DNA of 64,000 nucleotides from CAWCWK01 sp963842125 (GCA_963842125.1 CAWJFE010000005.1:1488001-1552000), one strand, 5' to 3'; counted from the first letter of the stretch, positions 18,542 to 27,793 are shown. The notes: generated from the sequence alone by a model not told the origin. Program-made: numbers and translations.

Positions 18542-19375
18542 TCAGTCGCAAGCCTCGGCCGCGTCGGCAAAATCGAGCGAGGACAACGCGCCGCTGACGG
18601 CGAACTCGCCATAGTCCAGCGTCAGCGCATCGCTGACACCGTTCTCGAAGAGGTTGAAGCTGATCTCGTAATTAGGCAGCTGATCGCCCGTCGCGCCTTC
18701 GTCGTAGTAGCTCAACGTGACCGGCCAGTAGGTCCGCGCTTCGAGATCGGCGAAACCCGCACCCTCCTTGACCTGCGGTGCGCCGATGATCGCGGTCGTC
18801 TCGTTGATCGTCGCACCGTCTTCGCTACCGTCGTAGATGCGCGCTTGAAAGACACGTTCCCCGGCCGCCGCAGCTTCCAGCAGATGCCCTAGATGCTCGG
18901 TCGGGAACATGATGTCGGCTGGAAGCTCGATCTCCGTTTCTTCCGGCTTGTCGAGTGAGACGTCGGTCTGCTCCGCCGTTCGGTCTGCCAAGCCCGCCGT
19001 TTCGTCGGAAGAAATCTGGTTGACGAAGTTCCGCGTCAGAAAACTGAACCGCCCGGTCCCCGCCGCGAAATCGAGCGCCTCCTCGAACGTGGAAGAGCGC
19101 AGGTCCGTAGTCGTGCTCTCACCGTTTCGGTTCGCGAACTGGGTGACGAGCCGGAAGTTGACGGTGAAGCCGTCGCAGGTCGTGCCTTGGAGATCGTAGA
19201 CGAGCCGACCGTTCAGCGATGAGAGGCTCGATCCTTCGGAGACGCTGGCAAGCGTCATGTCATAGACCGCGCGATGGGGTTCGATGCCCTGTAGCGGGTC
19301 GGCATTCGCCGGGCCGGCCGCCATGGTCAAGCCGATCCCCAACCCGAGGGTCCGGTACGCAATGAGACGGGACAT
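18542..19375 (-). CDS. eipB: EipB family periplasmic envelope integrity protein (DUF1849)
   Basis: The 277-residue product has a signal peptide ending near GPANA and a DUF1849 domain. Cys67 in TTCDGF and Cys276 at the C-terminus (EACD) match the two cysteines that form the disulfide bond in Brucella EipB (positions 69 and 278). EipB is a periplasmic beta-spiral protein needed for envelope integrity and linked to peptidoglycan and lipoprotein homeostasis. ATG at 19375 was chosen because it opens a good signal peptide and AAGG lies about ten bases upstream. Earlier starts would bury the signal. Confidence 0.88.
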   Translation of the reverse strand: MSRLIAYRTLGLGIGLTMAAGPANADPLQGIEPHRAVYDMTLASVSEGSSLSSLNGRLVYDLQGTTCDGFTVNFRLVTQFANRNGESTTTDLRSSTFEEALDFAAGTGRFSFLTRNFVNQISSDETAGLADRTAEQTDVSLDKPEETEIELPADIMFPTEHLGHLLEAAAAGERVFQARIYDGSEDGATINETTAIIGAPQVKEGAGFADLEARTYWPVTLSYYDEGATGDQLPNYEISFNLFENGVSDALTLDYGEFAVSGALSSLDFADAAEACD

Positions 19376-19529
19376 GCAACTCAACCTTCGAATGGGGCGC
19401 TCTGTCGGCATATCGGCATAGGACGCTCCCTGTGCAACGCGCACAAGCCCGGCTTGCCCGCTGTCCACCGACAAGGCAAAGACGGGGGAACCGCCAATCG
19501 GGCGTGTCGCGGACCAAAGGAGCCTCGCA

Positions 19530-19991
19530 ATGTCGGCCATCGAAGCCAAACTCGAAGCGATGGGGATCACCCTCCCGGCCGCAGCCGCGCCGGCGGCGAA
19601 CTACGTCGCGACCAGGCGGACGGGCAATCTTCTCTTCGTCTCCGGCCAGCTGCCCATGGCGGACGGCAAGCTCGCATACGCAGGTCAGGTCGGCGCGGGC
19701 GTTTCGATGGAGGACGGCGTGGAGGCCGCACGTCTTTGCGCGATCAACATTCTCGCGCAGGCGAAGACCGCGCTCGGCGATCTCGATGCGATCGCGTCCT
19801 GCATCAAGCTTGGCGGGTTCGTGAATTGCGAGACGGGGTTCGGCGATCAGCCGAAGGTCATCAACGGTGCGTCGGACCTCATCGCCGAGGTCTTCGGAGA
19901 GGCCGGCCAGCATTCCCGCTTCGCCGTCGGAGCACCGGGGCTGCCCTTCGATGCCGCCGTCGAGGTCGAGGCCATCTTCGAGCTTCGTTGA
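19530..19991 (+). CDS. RidA family protein
   Basis: The 153-residue protein is of the YjgF/YER057c/UK114 fold, with ANYVATRRTGNLLFVSGQLP at the start and RFAVGAPGLPFDAAVEVEA at the end. In true RidA the arginine of that last block hydrolyses reactive enamines from PLP enzymes; here R is followed by FAVGAPGLP, so the protein belongs to a slightly longer subgroup. A good AAAGGAG site precedes the ATG by seven bases. A GDPD gene follows five bases after its stop, the start of a co-oriented run of five genes. Confidence 0.88.
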   Translation: MSAIEAKLEAMGITLPAAAAPAANYVATRRTGNLLFVSGQLPMADGKLAYAGQVGAGVSMEDGVEAARLCAINILAQAKTALGDLDAIASCIKLGGFVNCETGFGDQPKVINGASDLIAEVFGEAGQHSRFAVGAPGLPFDAAVEVEAIFELR

Positions 19992-19996
19992 TCCCT

Positions 19997-20788
19997 ATGA
20001 CGAATTTCGTGACATCGGTGCGCGAGATGGCGCGGCGCCCCATCGCGCATCGTGGCCTCCATAACCCGGACGGCCCGCCGGAGAACTCGATAGCGGCCGC
20101 CCAGGCCGCCATCGACGCCCGCTACGCGATCGAATGCGACGTACAACTGAGCGCCGATCGCGTGCCTTACGTCTTCCACGACGAAACGCTCGACCGGATG
20201 ACGGACGGCACGGGCGCATTTCGTGATCAAACCGCCGCCGAGTTGGACAGGCTGCATCTGCGCGGTTCGAAGGAACCGATCCCGTCACTTGCGGCGTTCC
20301 TGGCTTTCGTCGCAGGGCGGGCGCCGCTCTTCGTCGAGTTGAAACGGCAGGACAAGCGCGTGCTCGGCCGAGCGCCGCATCACGGACGGAATCGGGTTCT
20401 GGCAGAGGCGGTCGGACCGGTGGTGGCCGGGTATGAGGGCGATGCCGCCTTCATGTCGTTCGACCCGCGCCTCGTCGTCTTTTCCCGCAAGAACATGCCT
20501 GACCGGCCTCGCGGCATCGTCGCCCTCGGCGCTGCGAGCGACAATGAGGGCCATGTGCCCGGCTGGCAGCATTGGGGCGGCGCCCACCTCCTCCATCTGC
20601 CGTGGTCGCGCCCGCACTTCATCGCTTACGAAGCCGCCGCACTCCCGGCTCCCATCCCGATCCGTGCGGCAGCCGCGCTCGGCATTCCGCTCCTATCGTG
20701 GACTATCCGCTCGCAACGGGAGGCCGACCGGTTGAGCACGGTACTCGACCAGATCATCTTCGAAGGCTTCGTTCCGGAGGGCACATGA
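19997..20788 (+). CDS. glycerophosphodiester phosphodiesterase family protein
   Basis: The 263-residue protein is a GDPD TIM barrel. IAHRGLHN carries the catalytic His-Arg, ENS follows, ECDVQLSADRVPYVFHD holds the metal-binding acids and second catalytic His, and FVELK is the next acidic strand. It hydrolyses glycerophosphodiesters to glycerol 3-phosphate and an alcohol. No signal peptide is seen, so it is cytoplasmic. ATG at 19997 lies five bases after the RidA stop. Its TGA overlaps the ATG of the next VOC gene (ATGA), indicating an operon. Confidence 0.88.
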   Translation: MTNFVTSVREMARRPIAHRGLHNPDGPPENSIAAAQAAIDARYAIECDVQLSADRVPYVFHDETLDRMTDGTGAFRDQTAAELDRLHLRGSKEPIPSLAAFLAFVAGRAPLFVELKRQDKRVLGRAPHHGRNRVLAEAVGPVVAGYEGDAAFMSFDPRLVVFSRKNMPDRPRGIVALGAASDNEGHVPGWQHWGGAHLLHLPWSRPHFIAYEAAALPAPIPIRAAAALGIPLLSWTIRSQREADRLSTVLDQIIFEGFVPEGT

Positions 20789-21171
20789 CGCATCATTCAC
20801 GCCTCGGCGTCATCGTCATCGACTGTCGGACCGACGATCTCACCGACGCCCTCGCCTTCTGGACGGCCGCGCTCGGCTACGACGGCAGCGTCGATGACGA
20901 CGGGAGATATGCCGTGATCAAGACGCCGGACGGTCATCCTGCCGTCCTCCTCCAGTCGGTCGATCACGCCTCGCGGATCCATATCGACATAGAGACGGAC
21001 GACCGAGAGGCCGAGGCCGATCGCCTCGAGACGCTCGGCGCCAAGCGCATAGGCCCCGTGAAGGGTTGGATCGTCATGGAGGCGCCGACCGGCCACCGCT
21101 TCTGCCTCGTCAAGCCACAGCGCGCGGACTTCCCGGACCGCGCGAAGGCCTGGCCAACGCAAGACGGGTAA
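20785..21171 (+). CDS. VOC family (glyoxalase-like) protein
   Basis: The 128-residue protein is a single VOC domain. GVIVIDCRT opens the fold, FWTAALGYDG follows, IHIDIETDDREAEADRLETLGAK forms the middle and GHRFCLVKP the end. The usual ligand positions are only partly kept, so it may bind rather than turn over a ligand. GGAGG lies just upstream of ATG 20785 inside the end of the GDPD gene, with an ATGA overlap. Confidence 0.8.
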   Translation: MTHHSRLGVIVIDCRTDDLTDALAFWTAALGYDGSVDDDGRYAVIKTPDGHPAVLLQSVDHASRIHIDIETDDREAEADRLETLGAKRIGPVKGWIVMEAPTGHRFCLVKPQRADFPDRAKAWPTQDG

Positions 21172-21238
21172 GCCGCCGCACTGCACAAATCCCGCCGACG
21201 CCTTATCTTCTTAGTCAGGACAGTTCGGGAACGCAGCC

Positions 21239-22462
21239 TTGTCGGCCATCACCATCAAGCAGATCGAGTCGCTGGACGAGGTGCCGGCGGCGGCGTGGGA
21301 CGCATGCGCGGGTGCGACCGACGGCGCGCCGCCTCCCAACCCGTTCGTCTCCCACGCTTTCCTAAAAGCCCTCGAGGACGCAGGTTGCGTCGACGGACGG
21401 ACGGGTTGGACGACGCGGCATGTCGTCATGGAGCGCGGAGGCGAGCTGATCGCTGCCGCGCCCTGCTATTTGAAAACACATAGCCAAGGCGAATACGTCT
21501 TCGATCACTCGTGGTCGCATGCTTACGAACGCGCCGGCGGCGATTACTATCCAAAGCTGCAGGTCAGCGTCCCCTTCACGCCCGCCACCGGCCCTCGTCT
21601 CCTCGTCCGCCCGGACGCCGGCGAAGGCGTCATGGAAACGCTTGCCGCGGCTCTCGCGCAGGTGACGCTCAAGATGGGCGTGTCGTCGCTGCACGTCACC
21701 TTCGCAGAGGAGTCGGAAGCCGAAGCACTCGAAGAGATCGGCTATCTCCATCGCACGGACCAGCAGTTCCACTGGCTGAACGACGGCTACCCGACCTATG
21801 ACGACTTCCTTGCAACCCTCGCCTCGCGCAAGCGCAAAGCGCTGAAACGCGAGCGGCGCGAGGCGCTTGCGAACGACATTGCGATCGAGTGGGTAACGGG
21901 CGCCGACCTGACCGAGGCGCGTTGGGACGCGTTCTACGAGTTCTACACCGACACGGGCTCACGCAAATGGGGCCAGCCCTATCTCAACCGCAAGTTCTTC
22001 TCGCTTCTGGGCGAGCGGATGGGCGACCGCGTCGTCCTTGTGATGGCCACGCGCGAGGGCCGCGACGTCGCCGGCGCGCTCAACCTCGTGGGCGCCGATG
22101 CGATCTACGGTCGCTACTGGGGCTGCGTGGAGGATCACCCCTTTCTCCATTTCGAGGTCTGCTATCATCAAGCCATCGACTACGCGATCGCGCACAAGCT
22201 CGCCCGCGTCGAAGCCGGCGCGCAAGGCGGACATAAGCTTGCGCGCGGCTACGTCCCGACGACCACCCATTCCGCGCATTGGATCGCCGATCCGGGCTTT
22301 CGGAGCGCGGTCGAGAGCTATCTCGAACAGGAGCGCCGCGCCGTGACCGCAGAGCAGCGCGAGCTTTTGCGCTTCGCCCCCTATCGCAAAGGTGCGCTTG
22401 GAGGCGGTAGTCTGTCCGGCGATGCTGCGCGCGCGGACGCGCTCATGGAGGATGACGGATGA
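21239..22462 (+). CDS. DUF482/FemAB-like GNAT family protein (COG3146)
   Basis: The 407-residue protein begins with IKQIESLDEVPAAAWDACAG and contains NPFVSHAFLKALEDAG, SRKRKALKRERREAL, FYTDTGSRKWGQPYLNRKFF and RYWGCVEDHPFLHFEVCYHQAIDYAI, all typical of this family, whose members resemble Fem-type peptidyl transferases. The biochemical role is unproven. The start is a TTG at 21239, chosen because the family N-terminus begins there and no in-frame ATG lies nearby. Its TGA overlaps the ATG of the HIT gene (ATGA). Confidence 0.8.
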   Translation: MSAITIKQIESLDEVPAAAWDACAGATDGAPPPNPFVSHAFLKALEDAGCVDGRTGWTTRHVVMERGGELIAAAPCYLKTHSQGEYVFDHSWSHAYERAGGDYYPKLQVSVPFTPATGPRLLVRPDAGEGVMETLAAALAQVTLKMGVSSLHVTFAEESEAEALEEIGYLHRTDQQFHWLNDGYPTYDDFLATLASRKRKALKRERREALANDIAIEWVTGADLTEARWDAFYEFYTDTGSRKWGQPYLNRKFFSLLGERMGDRVVLVMATREGRDVAGALNLVGADAIYGRYWGCVEDHPFLHFEVCYHQAIDYAIAHKLARVEAGAQGGHKLARGYVPTTTHSAHWIADPGFRSAVESYLEQERRAVTAEQRELLRFAPYRKGALGGGSLSGDAARADALMEDDG

Positions 22463-22890
22463 CCACCACCCCCGCCTACGACACCGACAACGCCTTCGCG
22501 AAGATCCTGCGCGGCGAGTTGCCCTCCCTGAAGCTGATAGAGGACGAGAGCGTCCTTGCGATCATGGACATCATGCCGCGCGCGGACGGCCACTGCCTCG
22601 TCATCCCGAAAGCGCCGTCACGCAACCTGCTCGATATCGCCCCGGCCGATCTCGCAGCCGTCCACCAGGCCGCGCAGCGGCTGGCGCGGGCCTGCGTGAC
22701 GGCGATGGACGCCGATGGCATCACCATCCAGCAGTTCAACGAAGCGGCCGGAGGGCAGGTCGTCTTCCACACGCACGTCCACGTGATCCCGCGCTGGGAT
22801 GGCCAGCCGCTGCGTCCGCATACCGGCGAGATGGCCGAGCCCGACGCACTTCAACGGCATGCCGACGCCATTCGCAAAGCGCTCGAATAG
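22459..22890 (+). CDS. HIT family nucleotide-binding protein
   Basis: The 143-residue protein is a histidine-triad hydrolase like HinT. NAFAKILRGELP begins the fold, ADGHCLVIPK is the core strand, and the triad HTHVHVIPR lies near residue 104, with the central His as nucleophile. Such proteins cleave nucleoside phosphoramidates or adenylated amino acids. It is coupled to the preceding DUF482 gene through an ATGA overlap and is the last gene of the run that starts with RidA. Confidence 0.9.
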   Translation: MTTTPAYDTDNAFAKILRGELPSLKLIEDESVLAIMDIMPRADGHCLVIPKAPSRNLLDIAPADLAAVHQAAQRLARACVTAMDADGITIQQFNEAAGGQVVFHTHVHVIPRWDGQPLRPHTGEMAEPDALQRHADAIRKALE

Positions 22891-23000
22891 TTCCGCGAAA
22901 AGTTTAACGATGGTGGCGAAACCGAAGTGTTCGCAGCCCGTTACCTCGACGCACCTCGCGTTATGCACGCGTGTCTCACCAGCGAACATAGAGGTTTGTC

Positions 23001-23441
23001 ATGAGTAACGACGTCAAGATTCTGAACGGCCTGATCTCCACACTGATCGATAGTGCCGACGGATATGAGCAAGCCGCGTCGATCAACGATCGCCCGAACA
23101 TCACAGCCGAGTTCCATGCGCTCGCCACGCAGCGCCGCGCCATGTCGGAGGACTTCAAGACCTTCGTGCGCAGCCTCGGCGGCACGCCCGAGGATGACGG
23201 CTCTTATCTCGCCGCCGCGCACCGGCAGTTCCTGAATCTGAAGAGCACCTTCCAGGACAATGCGAAGGCCGCGATCGGAGAAGTCGAGACCGGCGAGAGC
23301 TACATCAAGGAGCAGTTCGAGAAGGCCATCAAGGACGGCGACATCTCGGCGCAGACGCGCTCCTTCGTCGACGCGCACTGGACGAAGATCGCAGCCGATC
23401 ACGCGCGGATGGACAATCTGAAGACGCTCATGGCTGCCTGA
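23001..23441 (+). CDS. DUF2383 / PA2169-type four-helix-bundle protein
   Basis: The 146-residue all-helical protein starts with NDVKILNGLISTLIDSADGYEQAA and continues with FHALATQRRAMSEDFKTFVRSLGG, the pattern of the ferritin-like DUF2383 family. The exact role is not known; members are often stress-induced. AGAGG lies before the ATG, and a strong intrinsic terminator follows 20 bases after the stop, so this is a single-gene unit. Confidence 0.83.
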   Translation: MSNDVKILNGLISTLIDSADGYEQAASINDRPNITAEFHALATQRRAMSEDFKTFVRSLGGTPEDDGSYLAAAHRQFLNLKSTFQDNAKAAIGEVETGESYIKEQFEKAIKDGDISAQTRSFVDAHWTKIAADHARMDNLKTLMAA

Positions 23442-23461
23442 GGCAGTCGGCATCGGCAGGG

Positions 23462-23492
23462 AAAGGGTCGGCCTTCGCGCCGGCCCTTTTTT
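23462..23492 (+). terminator. intrinsic terminator
   Basis: An 11-base-pair stem (arms 23462-23472 and 23479-23489, one G-U pair) closes a six-base loop and runs into a T-tract ending at 23492. It ends the DUF2383 gene and also shields the convergent azlD. Confidence 0.9.
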
Positions 23493-23499
23493 CTGCCTG

Positions 23500-23868
23500 T
23501 CAGGCCGGCCCGAGTATGACGTAGCCGCCGCCCATCACGGCGAGGGCGACGATGAGGCCGAGCGTCAGCGACGCGGGGTGGGCGCGGAAGCGCAACAGAA
23601 CGACGAGCCCGATCGCAATGGCAATAAGACGCAACCAGATCGGTACGATTTGGAGAGCACCTTGCGGCTGTAGGATCAACTGGCCGGCGAGTGCCCCGAT
23701 GATGGCCGTCGCGACCATGCGTGCCCAGGTGAAGACTGCACCGTCCGGCGAAAGTCGTTCCGCAAGCAATACGCCCAGCCACCGCCAGACCTGCGTCGCT
23801 AGCGCCCCGGCTACGAGAATCACGACATAGGGCCACCACCACGGTGATCCAGCGAGGCCCGTGCTCAT
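23500..23868 (-). CDS. azlD: AzlD family branched-chain amino acid exporter subunit
   Basis: The 122-residue protein has four hydrophobic helices: WWWPYVVILVAGALATQVWRW at the N-terminus, FTWARMVATAIIGALAGQLIL, a third around IAIAIGLVVLLRF, and a fourth near the C-terminus. It matches AzlD, the small partner of AzlC. The start at 23868 overlaps the TGA of azlC (ATGA). The pair probably exports branched-chain amino acids from the cytoplasm. Confidence 0.85.
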   Translation of the reverse strand: MSTGLAGSPWWWPYVVILVAGALATQVWRWLGVLLAERLSPDGAVFTWARMVATAIIGALAGQLILQPQGALQIVPIWLRLIAIAIGLVVLLRFRAHPASLTLGLIVALAVMGGGYVILGPA

Positions 23869-24596
23869 GTCCGCTTCGCCTTCATCGGCAACCACCGGTG
23901 CAGCGCATAGGCGAACGTGCCCGCGAGCAGTCCGGCCCAGAGGAGGCTCGTGCCGGGAAAGATGGGCGCGAGCAACGGGCCGAGAAGAAAGCCGAGAACG
24001 GTCGCCAAAGCATCCGCCGGGTCGCGCCATGCGGCCACGAGGCCGAAGAGAAAGTAGGACGGCAGCAGGAGGGCCAGCGCCGCCTGCATACCGGGCGGTA
24101 GACCGCTCGCCGCAATCATGCCTACCAGCGTCGTAGCGACGTTCACCAACCAGATCGTACCGCCGAGACCAAAGGCGAACGAGAAGCGATCCTCGTTTGG
24201 AATGGCCGGCAGCCGGCGCTGCAACTCGATCCACGACGTGATGGCCTGGATCGACGAGAGAAGCAGTAGGCCGACCATCGGCCTCGGCCGGGTCGGCGCG
24301 ATGAGCGGAATGAGGGACGCCATCATCGGCACCATGCGGATCGCGCTCGCGGAGACGACGAGCGTCGCGGCGCCGAGGCTCGCGCCGCTGATCACGGCGC
24401 CCACGAGTAGGACCTGGCTCGGCAGCGCCCAGGTCGTCGCCGACATCAGCGTTCCCTCGAAGACGCTGAACCCAGCCTCCCGCGCGAAGCCGCCAAAGCC
24501 GAAGAAGCCCAGCATGAGGATGTAGGTGCCGGGCGTGCGAAGAGCCGCGATCGCGCCTTCGCGAAGCGGAGACGATCGGATGAGGGCAGACGGCAT
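23865..24596 (-). CDS. azlC: AzlC family transporter
   Basis: The 243-residue inner-membrane protein carries the AzlC pattern LMLGFFGFGGFAREAGF, LVVSASAIRMVPMMASLIPLI and NEDRFSFAFGLGG, with several membrane helices. It forms a transporter with AzlD, encoded directly downstream with overlapping codons. No clear ribosome site precedes ATG 24596. An unnamed hairpin separates it from clpA on the same strand. Confidence 0.85.
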   Translation of the reverse strand: MPSALIRSSPLREGAIAALRTPGTYILMLGFFGFGGFAREAGFSVFEGTLMSATTWALPSQVLLVGAVISGASLGAATLVVSASAIRMVPMMASLIPLIAPTRPRPMVGLLLLSSIQAITSWIELQRRLPAIPNEDRFSFAFGLGGTIWLVNVATTLVGMIAASGLPPGMQAALALLLPSYFLFGLVAAWRDPADALATVLGFLLGPLLAPIFPGTSLLWAGLLAGTFAYALHRWLPMKAKRT

Positions 24597-24686
24597 GGCG
24601 TTCGATTCGGTGGGTTACCGCCGCAGTCTATCCCAGCCGGCCTCCGCGCATAGGCGGCAAGTATGCGATTCTCCCGGGCAGTGGAA

Positions 24687-24709
24687 GGATGCCCGAACGC
24701 CGGGCATCC
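24687..24709 (-). terminator. hairpin between clpA and azlC
   Basis: A perfect nine-base-pair stem (GGATGCCCG at 24687-24695, CGGGCATCC at 24701-24709) with a five-base loop lies 15 bases beyond the clpA stop. No T-run follows on the minus strand, so termination by this hairpin alone is uncertain. Confidence 0.4.
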
Positions 24710-24723
24710 CTCTACCTAACCGT

Positions 24724-27219
24724 CTACGTCTCGTCCGTCGGAGCCGCCTTTGGGGAACGGCGGACTTTGGGCACGGGTCCCGATTTGCCGGCCGGTGCGT
24801 CGCCGCTAGCCGGGCTGGCAAGAACGAGGTCAGGGCCATTCCCCTCTTCCGGTTTCGGCGCAGTGTCATCCGCCGTGTCCTTCGACGGCCGCTTCGGTTT
24901 GGGCTTGGCAGCCTTCGCGCTCTTCGGCTTGACCGGTTTCGCTTTGGGCTCGCCCGGCATCATGTCGAAGCCGAGCGCGTCCTCGTCGTCCTTCACGAAC
25001 ACGCGGACCGTGCCGCCGTCCTTCAGCGCGCCGAAGAGGATCTCGTCGGCGATGGGCCGCTTGATCGTCTCCTGAATGACGCGAGCGAGCGGGCGGGCAC
25101 CCATTTTCTCGTCGTAGCCCTTGATGGCCAGCCAGTCCGCCGCCTCGGGGCTGAGCTCGATGACGACGTTCCGGTCGGCAAGCTGCGCTTCGAGCTGAAG
25201 CACGAACTTCTCGACTACGCGATGCACGACCTCGCGGGGCAGATTACTAAACGGAACAACAGCATCCAAGCGGTTGCGAAACTCGGGCGTGAACATGCGC
25301 TCGATCGCCTTCATGTCCTCCCCGGCCCGCTTAGCCGACCCAAAGCCGATACCGGCCTTCGCCATATCGGCCGCACCCGCATTCGTCGTCATGATGATCA
25401 CGACATTGCGGAAGTCGATATGCTTGCCGTTGTGATCGGTCAGCTTTCCGTGGTCCATCACCTGCAGCAGAATGTTGAAGAGGTCCGGATGGGCCTTCTC
25501 GATCTCGTCGAGCAGCAACACGCAATGCGGGTTCTGATCGACGCCATCGGTCAAGAGACCGCCCTGGTCGAAGCCGACATAGCCCGGAGGTGCACCGATC
25601 AGCCGACTGACCGTGTGACGCTCCATATACTCCGACATGTCGAAGCGCAGCAGCTCGACGCCCATGATCGAAGCCAGCTGCTTGGCGACCTCGGTCTTGC
25701 CGACGCCTGTCGGGCCCGAGAACAGGTAGGAGCCGATCGGCTTCTCGGGCTCGCGCAGGCCCGCGCGGGCGAGCTTGATGGACGATGCGAGAACGCTGAT
25801 TGCGTCCTCCTGGCCGTAGACGACCCGCTTGAGGTTCTTCTCCAAGTCCGCGAGCACTGCCGTATCGTCCTTCGAGACGGACTTCGGAGGGATGCGCGCC
25901 ATGGTGGCGACGGTGTCCTCGATCTCCTTCACGCCGATCGTCCGCTTACGCTTCGACTTGACGACGAGCATCTGCGCGGCGCCGGCCTCGTCTACGACAT
26001 CGATCGCCTTGTCGGGCAGCTTGCGATCGTTGATGTAGCGGGCCGAGAGTTCGACGGCCGTCGTGATCGCGTCATTGGTGTATTTCACGGAGTGGTGCTC
26101 CTCGAAATACGGCTTCAGACCCTTCATGATCTCGATCGCATCGGGGATCGAAGGCTCGTTGACGTCGATCTTCTGGAACCGGCGAACGAGCGCGCGGTCC
26201 TTCTCGAAGTGCTGGCGGTACTCCTTGTAGGTCGTTGATCCGATACAGCGAATCGCGCCCGAAGCCAGTGCCGGCTTCAAGAGGTTCGACGCATCCATCG
26301 CCCCGCCCGACGTTGCGCCGGCTCCGATGACCGTATGGATCTCGTCGATGAACAGCACCGAGTTCGGCGTGTTCTCGAGGTCCTTCATCACGGCCTTGAG
26401 CCGCTCCTCGAAATCGCCGCGATAGCGCGTTCCCGCGAGAAGCACGCCCATGTCGAGCGAATAGATCGTCGCTTCCTTCAGGACGTCCGGAACCTCGCCG
26501 CGCACGATCCGGCGGGCGAGGCCTTCCGCGATAGCCGTCTTGCCCACGCCGGGATCCCCCACATAGAGGGGGTTGTTCTTGGAGCGGCGGCAGAGGACCT
26601 GGATGGTCCGCTGAATCTCGGGCGCACGACCGATGAGCGGATCGATCTTACCCTCGCGGGCCCGCTCGTTGAGGTCGACGCAGTAGGCCGCGAGAGCCTC
26701 GCCAGTCTTGTTGCCGCCGCTCTGATCCTCGCCGGCCTCCTCCTCGGCCCCGCGCACGGGCTTGCCGTCCGACGCGCCGGGGCGCTTTGCGATGCCATGC
26801 GAGATGTAGTTGACCGCATCGTAGCGGGTCATCTCCTGCTCTTGCAGGAAGTAGGCGGCGTGGCTCTCGCGCTCCGCGAAGATCGCGACGAGAACGTTGG
26901 CCCCCGTCACCTCCTCCCGACCGGACGACTGGACGTGGATCACCGCACGTTGGATGACGCGCTGGAAGCCGGCGGTCGGCTTCGAATCGTCGTCCCCGTC
27001 GGAGATGAGGTTGTCGAGTTCGTTGTCGAGATATTCGCCGACGGTCTTGGCGAGGGCCGCGACCTCGACATTGCAGGCGTTCAGCACGCCTACGGCATCG
27101 GTGTCGTCGGTGAGGGCGAGTAGCAGGTGTTCCAGCGTCGCGTATTCGTGATGGCGCTCATTGGCCAGTCCGAGCGCTTTGTGCAGGGCCTGCTCCAGGT
27201 TCTTGGAAAATGTCGGCAC
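24724..27219 (-). CDS. clpA: ATP-dependent Clp protease ATP-binding subunit ClpA
   Basis: The 831-residue AAA+ unfoldase has the Clp N domain (to about residue 150), the first Walker A GDPGVGKT near 222 with VLFIDEIH, and the second Walker A GPTGVGKT near 504 with LLLDEIEKAH. There is no ClpB-type middle coil. The KAGIGFGS loop near residue 625 is the IGF-type ClpP-binding tripeptide. The last 85 or so residues after the D2 small domain are Lys/Pro/Ala-rich and look disordered, longer than the E. coli protein (758 residues). GTG at 27219 has GGGAG seven bases upstream. clpS lies 40 bases upstream in the same direction, so the adaptor and unfoldase are co-transcribed. Confidence 0.95.
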   Translation of the reverse strand: MPTFSKNLEQALHKALGLANERHHEYATLEHLLLALTDDTDAVGVLNACNVEVAALAKTVGEYLDNELDNLISDGDDDSKPTAGFQRVIQRAVIHVQSSGREEVTGANVLVAIFAERESHAAYFLQEQEMTRYDAVNYISHGIAKRPGASDGKPVRGAEEEAGEDQSGGNKTGEALAAYCVDLNERAREGKIDPLIGRAPEIQRTIQVLCRRSKNNPLYVGDPGVGKTAIAEGLARRIVRGEVPDVLKEATIYSLDMGVLLAGTRYRGDFEERLKAVMKDLENTPNSVLFIDEIHTVIGAGATSGGAMDASNLLKPALASGAIRCIGSTTYKEYRQHFEKDRALVRRFQKIDVNEPSIPDAIEIMKGLKPYFEEHHSVKYTNDAITTAVELSARYINDRKLPDKAIDVVDEAGAAQMLVVKSKRKRTIGVKEIEDTVATMARIPPKSVSKDDTAVLADLEKNLKRVVYGQEDAISVLASSIKLARAGLREPEKPIGSYLFSGPTGVGKTEVAKQLASIMGVELLRFDMSEYMERHTVSRLIGAPPGYVGFDQGGLLTDGVDQNPHCVLLLDEIEKAHPDLFNILLQVMDHGKLTDHNGKHIDFRNVVIIMTTNAGAADMAKAGIGFGSAKRAGEDMKAIERMFTPEFRNRLDAVVPFSNLPREVVHRVVEKFVLQLEAQLADRNVVIELSPEAADWLAIKGYDEKMGARPLARVIQETIKRPIADEILFGALKDGGTVRVFVKDDEDALGFDMMPGEPKAKPVKPKSAKAAKPKPKRPSKDTADDTAPKPEEGNGPDLVLASPASGDAPAGKSGPVPKVRRSPKAAPTDET

Positions 27220-27259
27220 TGTCAGTCTCCCAGGCTCGGGTCGGGATCGATGGTCGAGG

Positions 27260-27589
27260 CTATTTCTTTTCCATCACGCATTGCAGCGGATGCTGATGCT
27301 GCTTGGCGAAGTCCATGACCTGCGTCACCTTGGTCTCGGCGACCTCGTAGGTATAGACCCCACATTCGCCCACGCCGTTTTGGTGGACGTGCAGCATGAT
27401 GCGCGTGGCGGCTTCGCGGTCCTTGGAGAAGAACTGCTCCAACACGTAGATGACGAATTCCATCGGCGTGTAGTCGTCGTTGAGTAGCAGAACGCGATAG
27501 AGGCTCGGCCGCTGTGTGCGCGTCTTCGGTTTGGTGGCTGTGCCGACGCCGATCCCGTCGTCGTCACTCTCTCGATCGTTGTCCGCCAT
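27260..27589 (-). CDS. clpS: ATP-dependent Clp protease adaptor ClpS
   Basis: The 109-residue adaptor has a flexible N-terminal tail followed by the core. LYRVLLLNDDYTPMEFVIYVLEQFF contains the Asn-Asp-Asp N-degron-binding residues, and HQNGVGECGVYTYEVAETKV follows. It delivers N-end rule substrates to ClpA, which is encoded next on the same strand. The frame, start and length fit the family. Confidence 0.95.
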   Translation of the reverse strand: MADNDRESDDDGIGVGTATKPKTRTQRPSLYRVLLLNDDYTPMEFVIYVLEQFFSKDREAATRIMLHVHQNGVGECGVYTYEVAETKVTQVMDFAKQHQHPLQCVMEKK

Positions 27590-27725
27590 GGCGGGGTCTC
27601 ATGTCTGGCTGGCGCGCCCGCACCCCACGGCGGGCATCAGACAAGGATGATAGGCATCGGCCCGGCGTTTCGCCAGACCTTGAAACTGCGTCGTGGCGTT
27701 CCAGGGCCGGGGGGTCACTCAAACG

Positions 27726-27751
27726 CAAAAAGCCCGGCGCGGGGCCGGGCT
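27726..27751 (-). terminator. intrinsic terminator of the phasin gene
   Basis: Read on the minus strand, an eight-base-pair stem (AGCCCGGC and GCCGGGCT) is followed by five T residues. It lies 43 bases past the phasin stop. Confidence 0.85.
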
Positions 27752-27793
27752 CTTCACAAGCAGCGATTTCGCTGTCCGCCTAAGCGGCGCCTC

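Noticed and set aside
24526..26238. 570-codon plus-strand frame antisense to azlC and clpA
   Set aside because: It crosses two real genes on the other strand and shows no domain.
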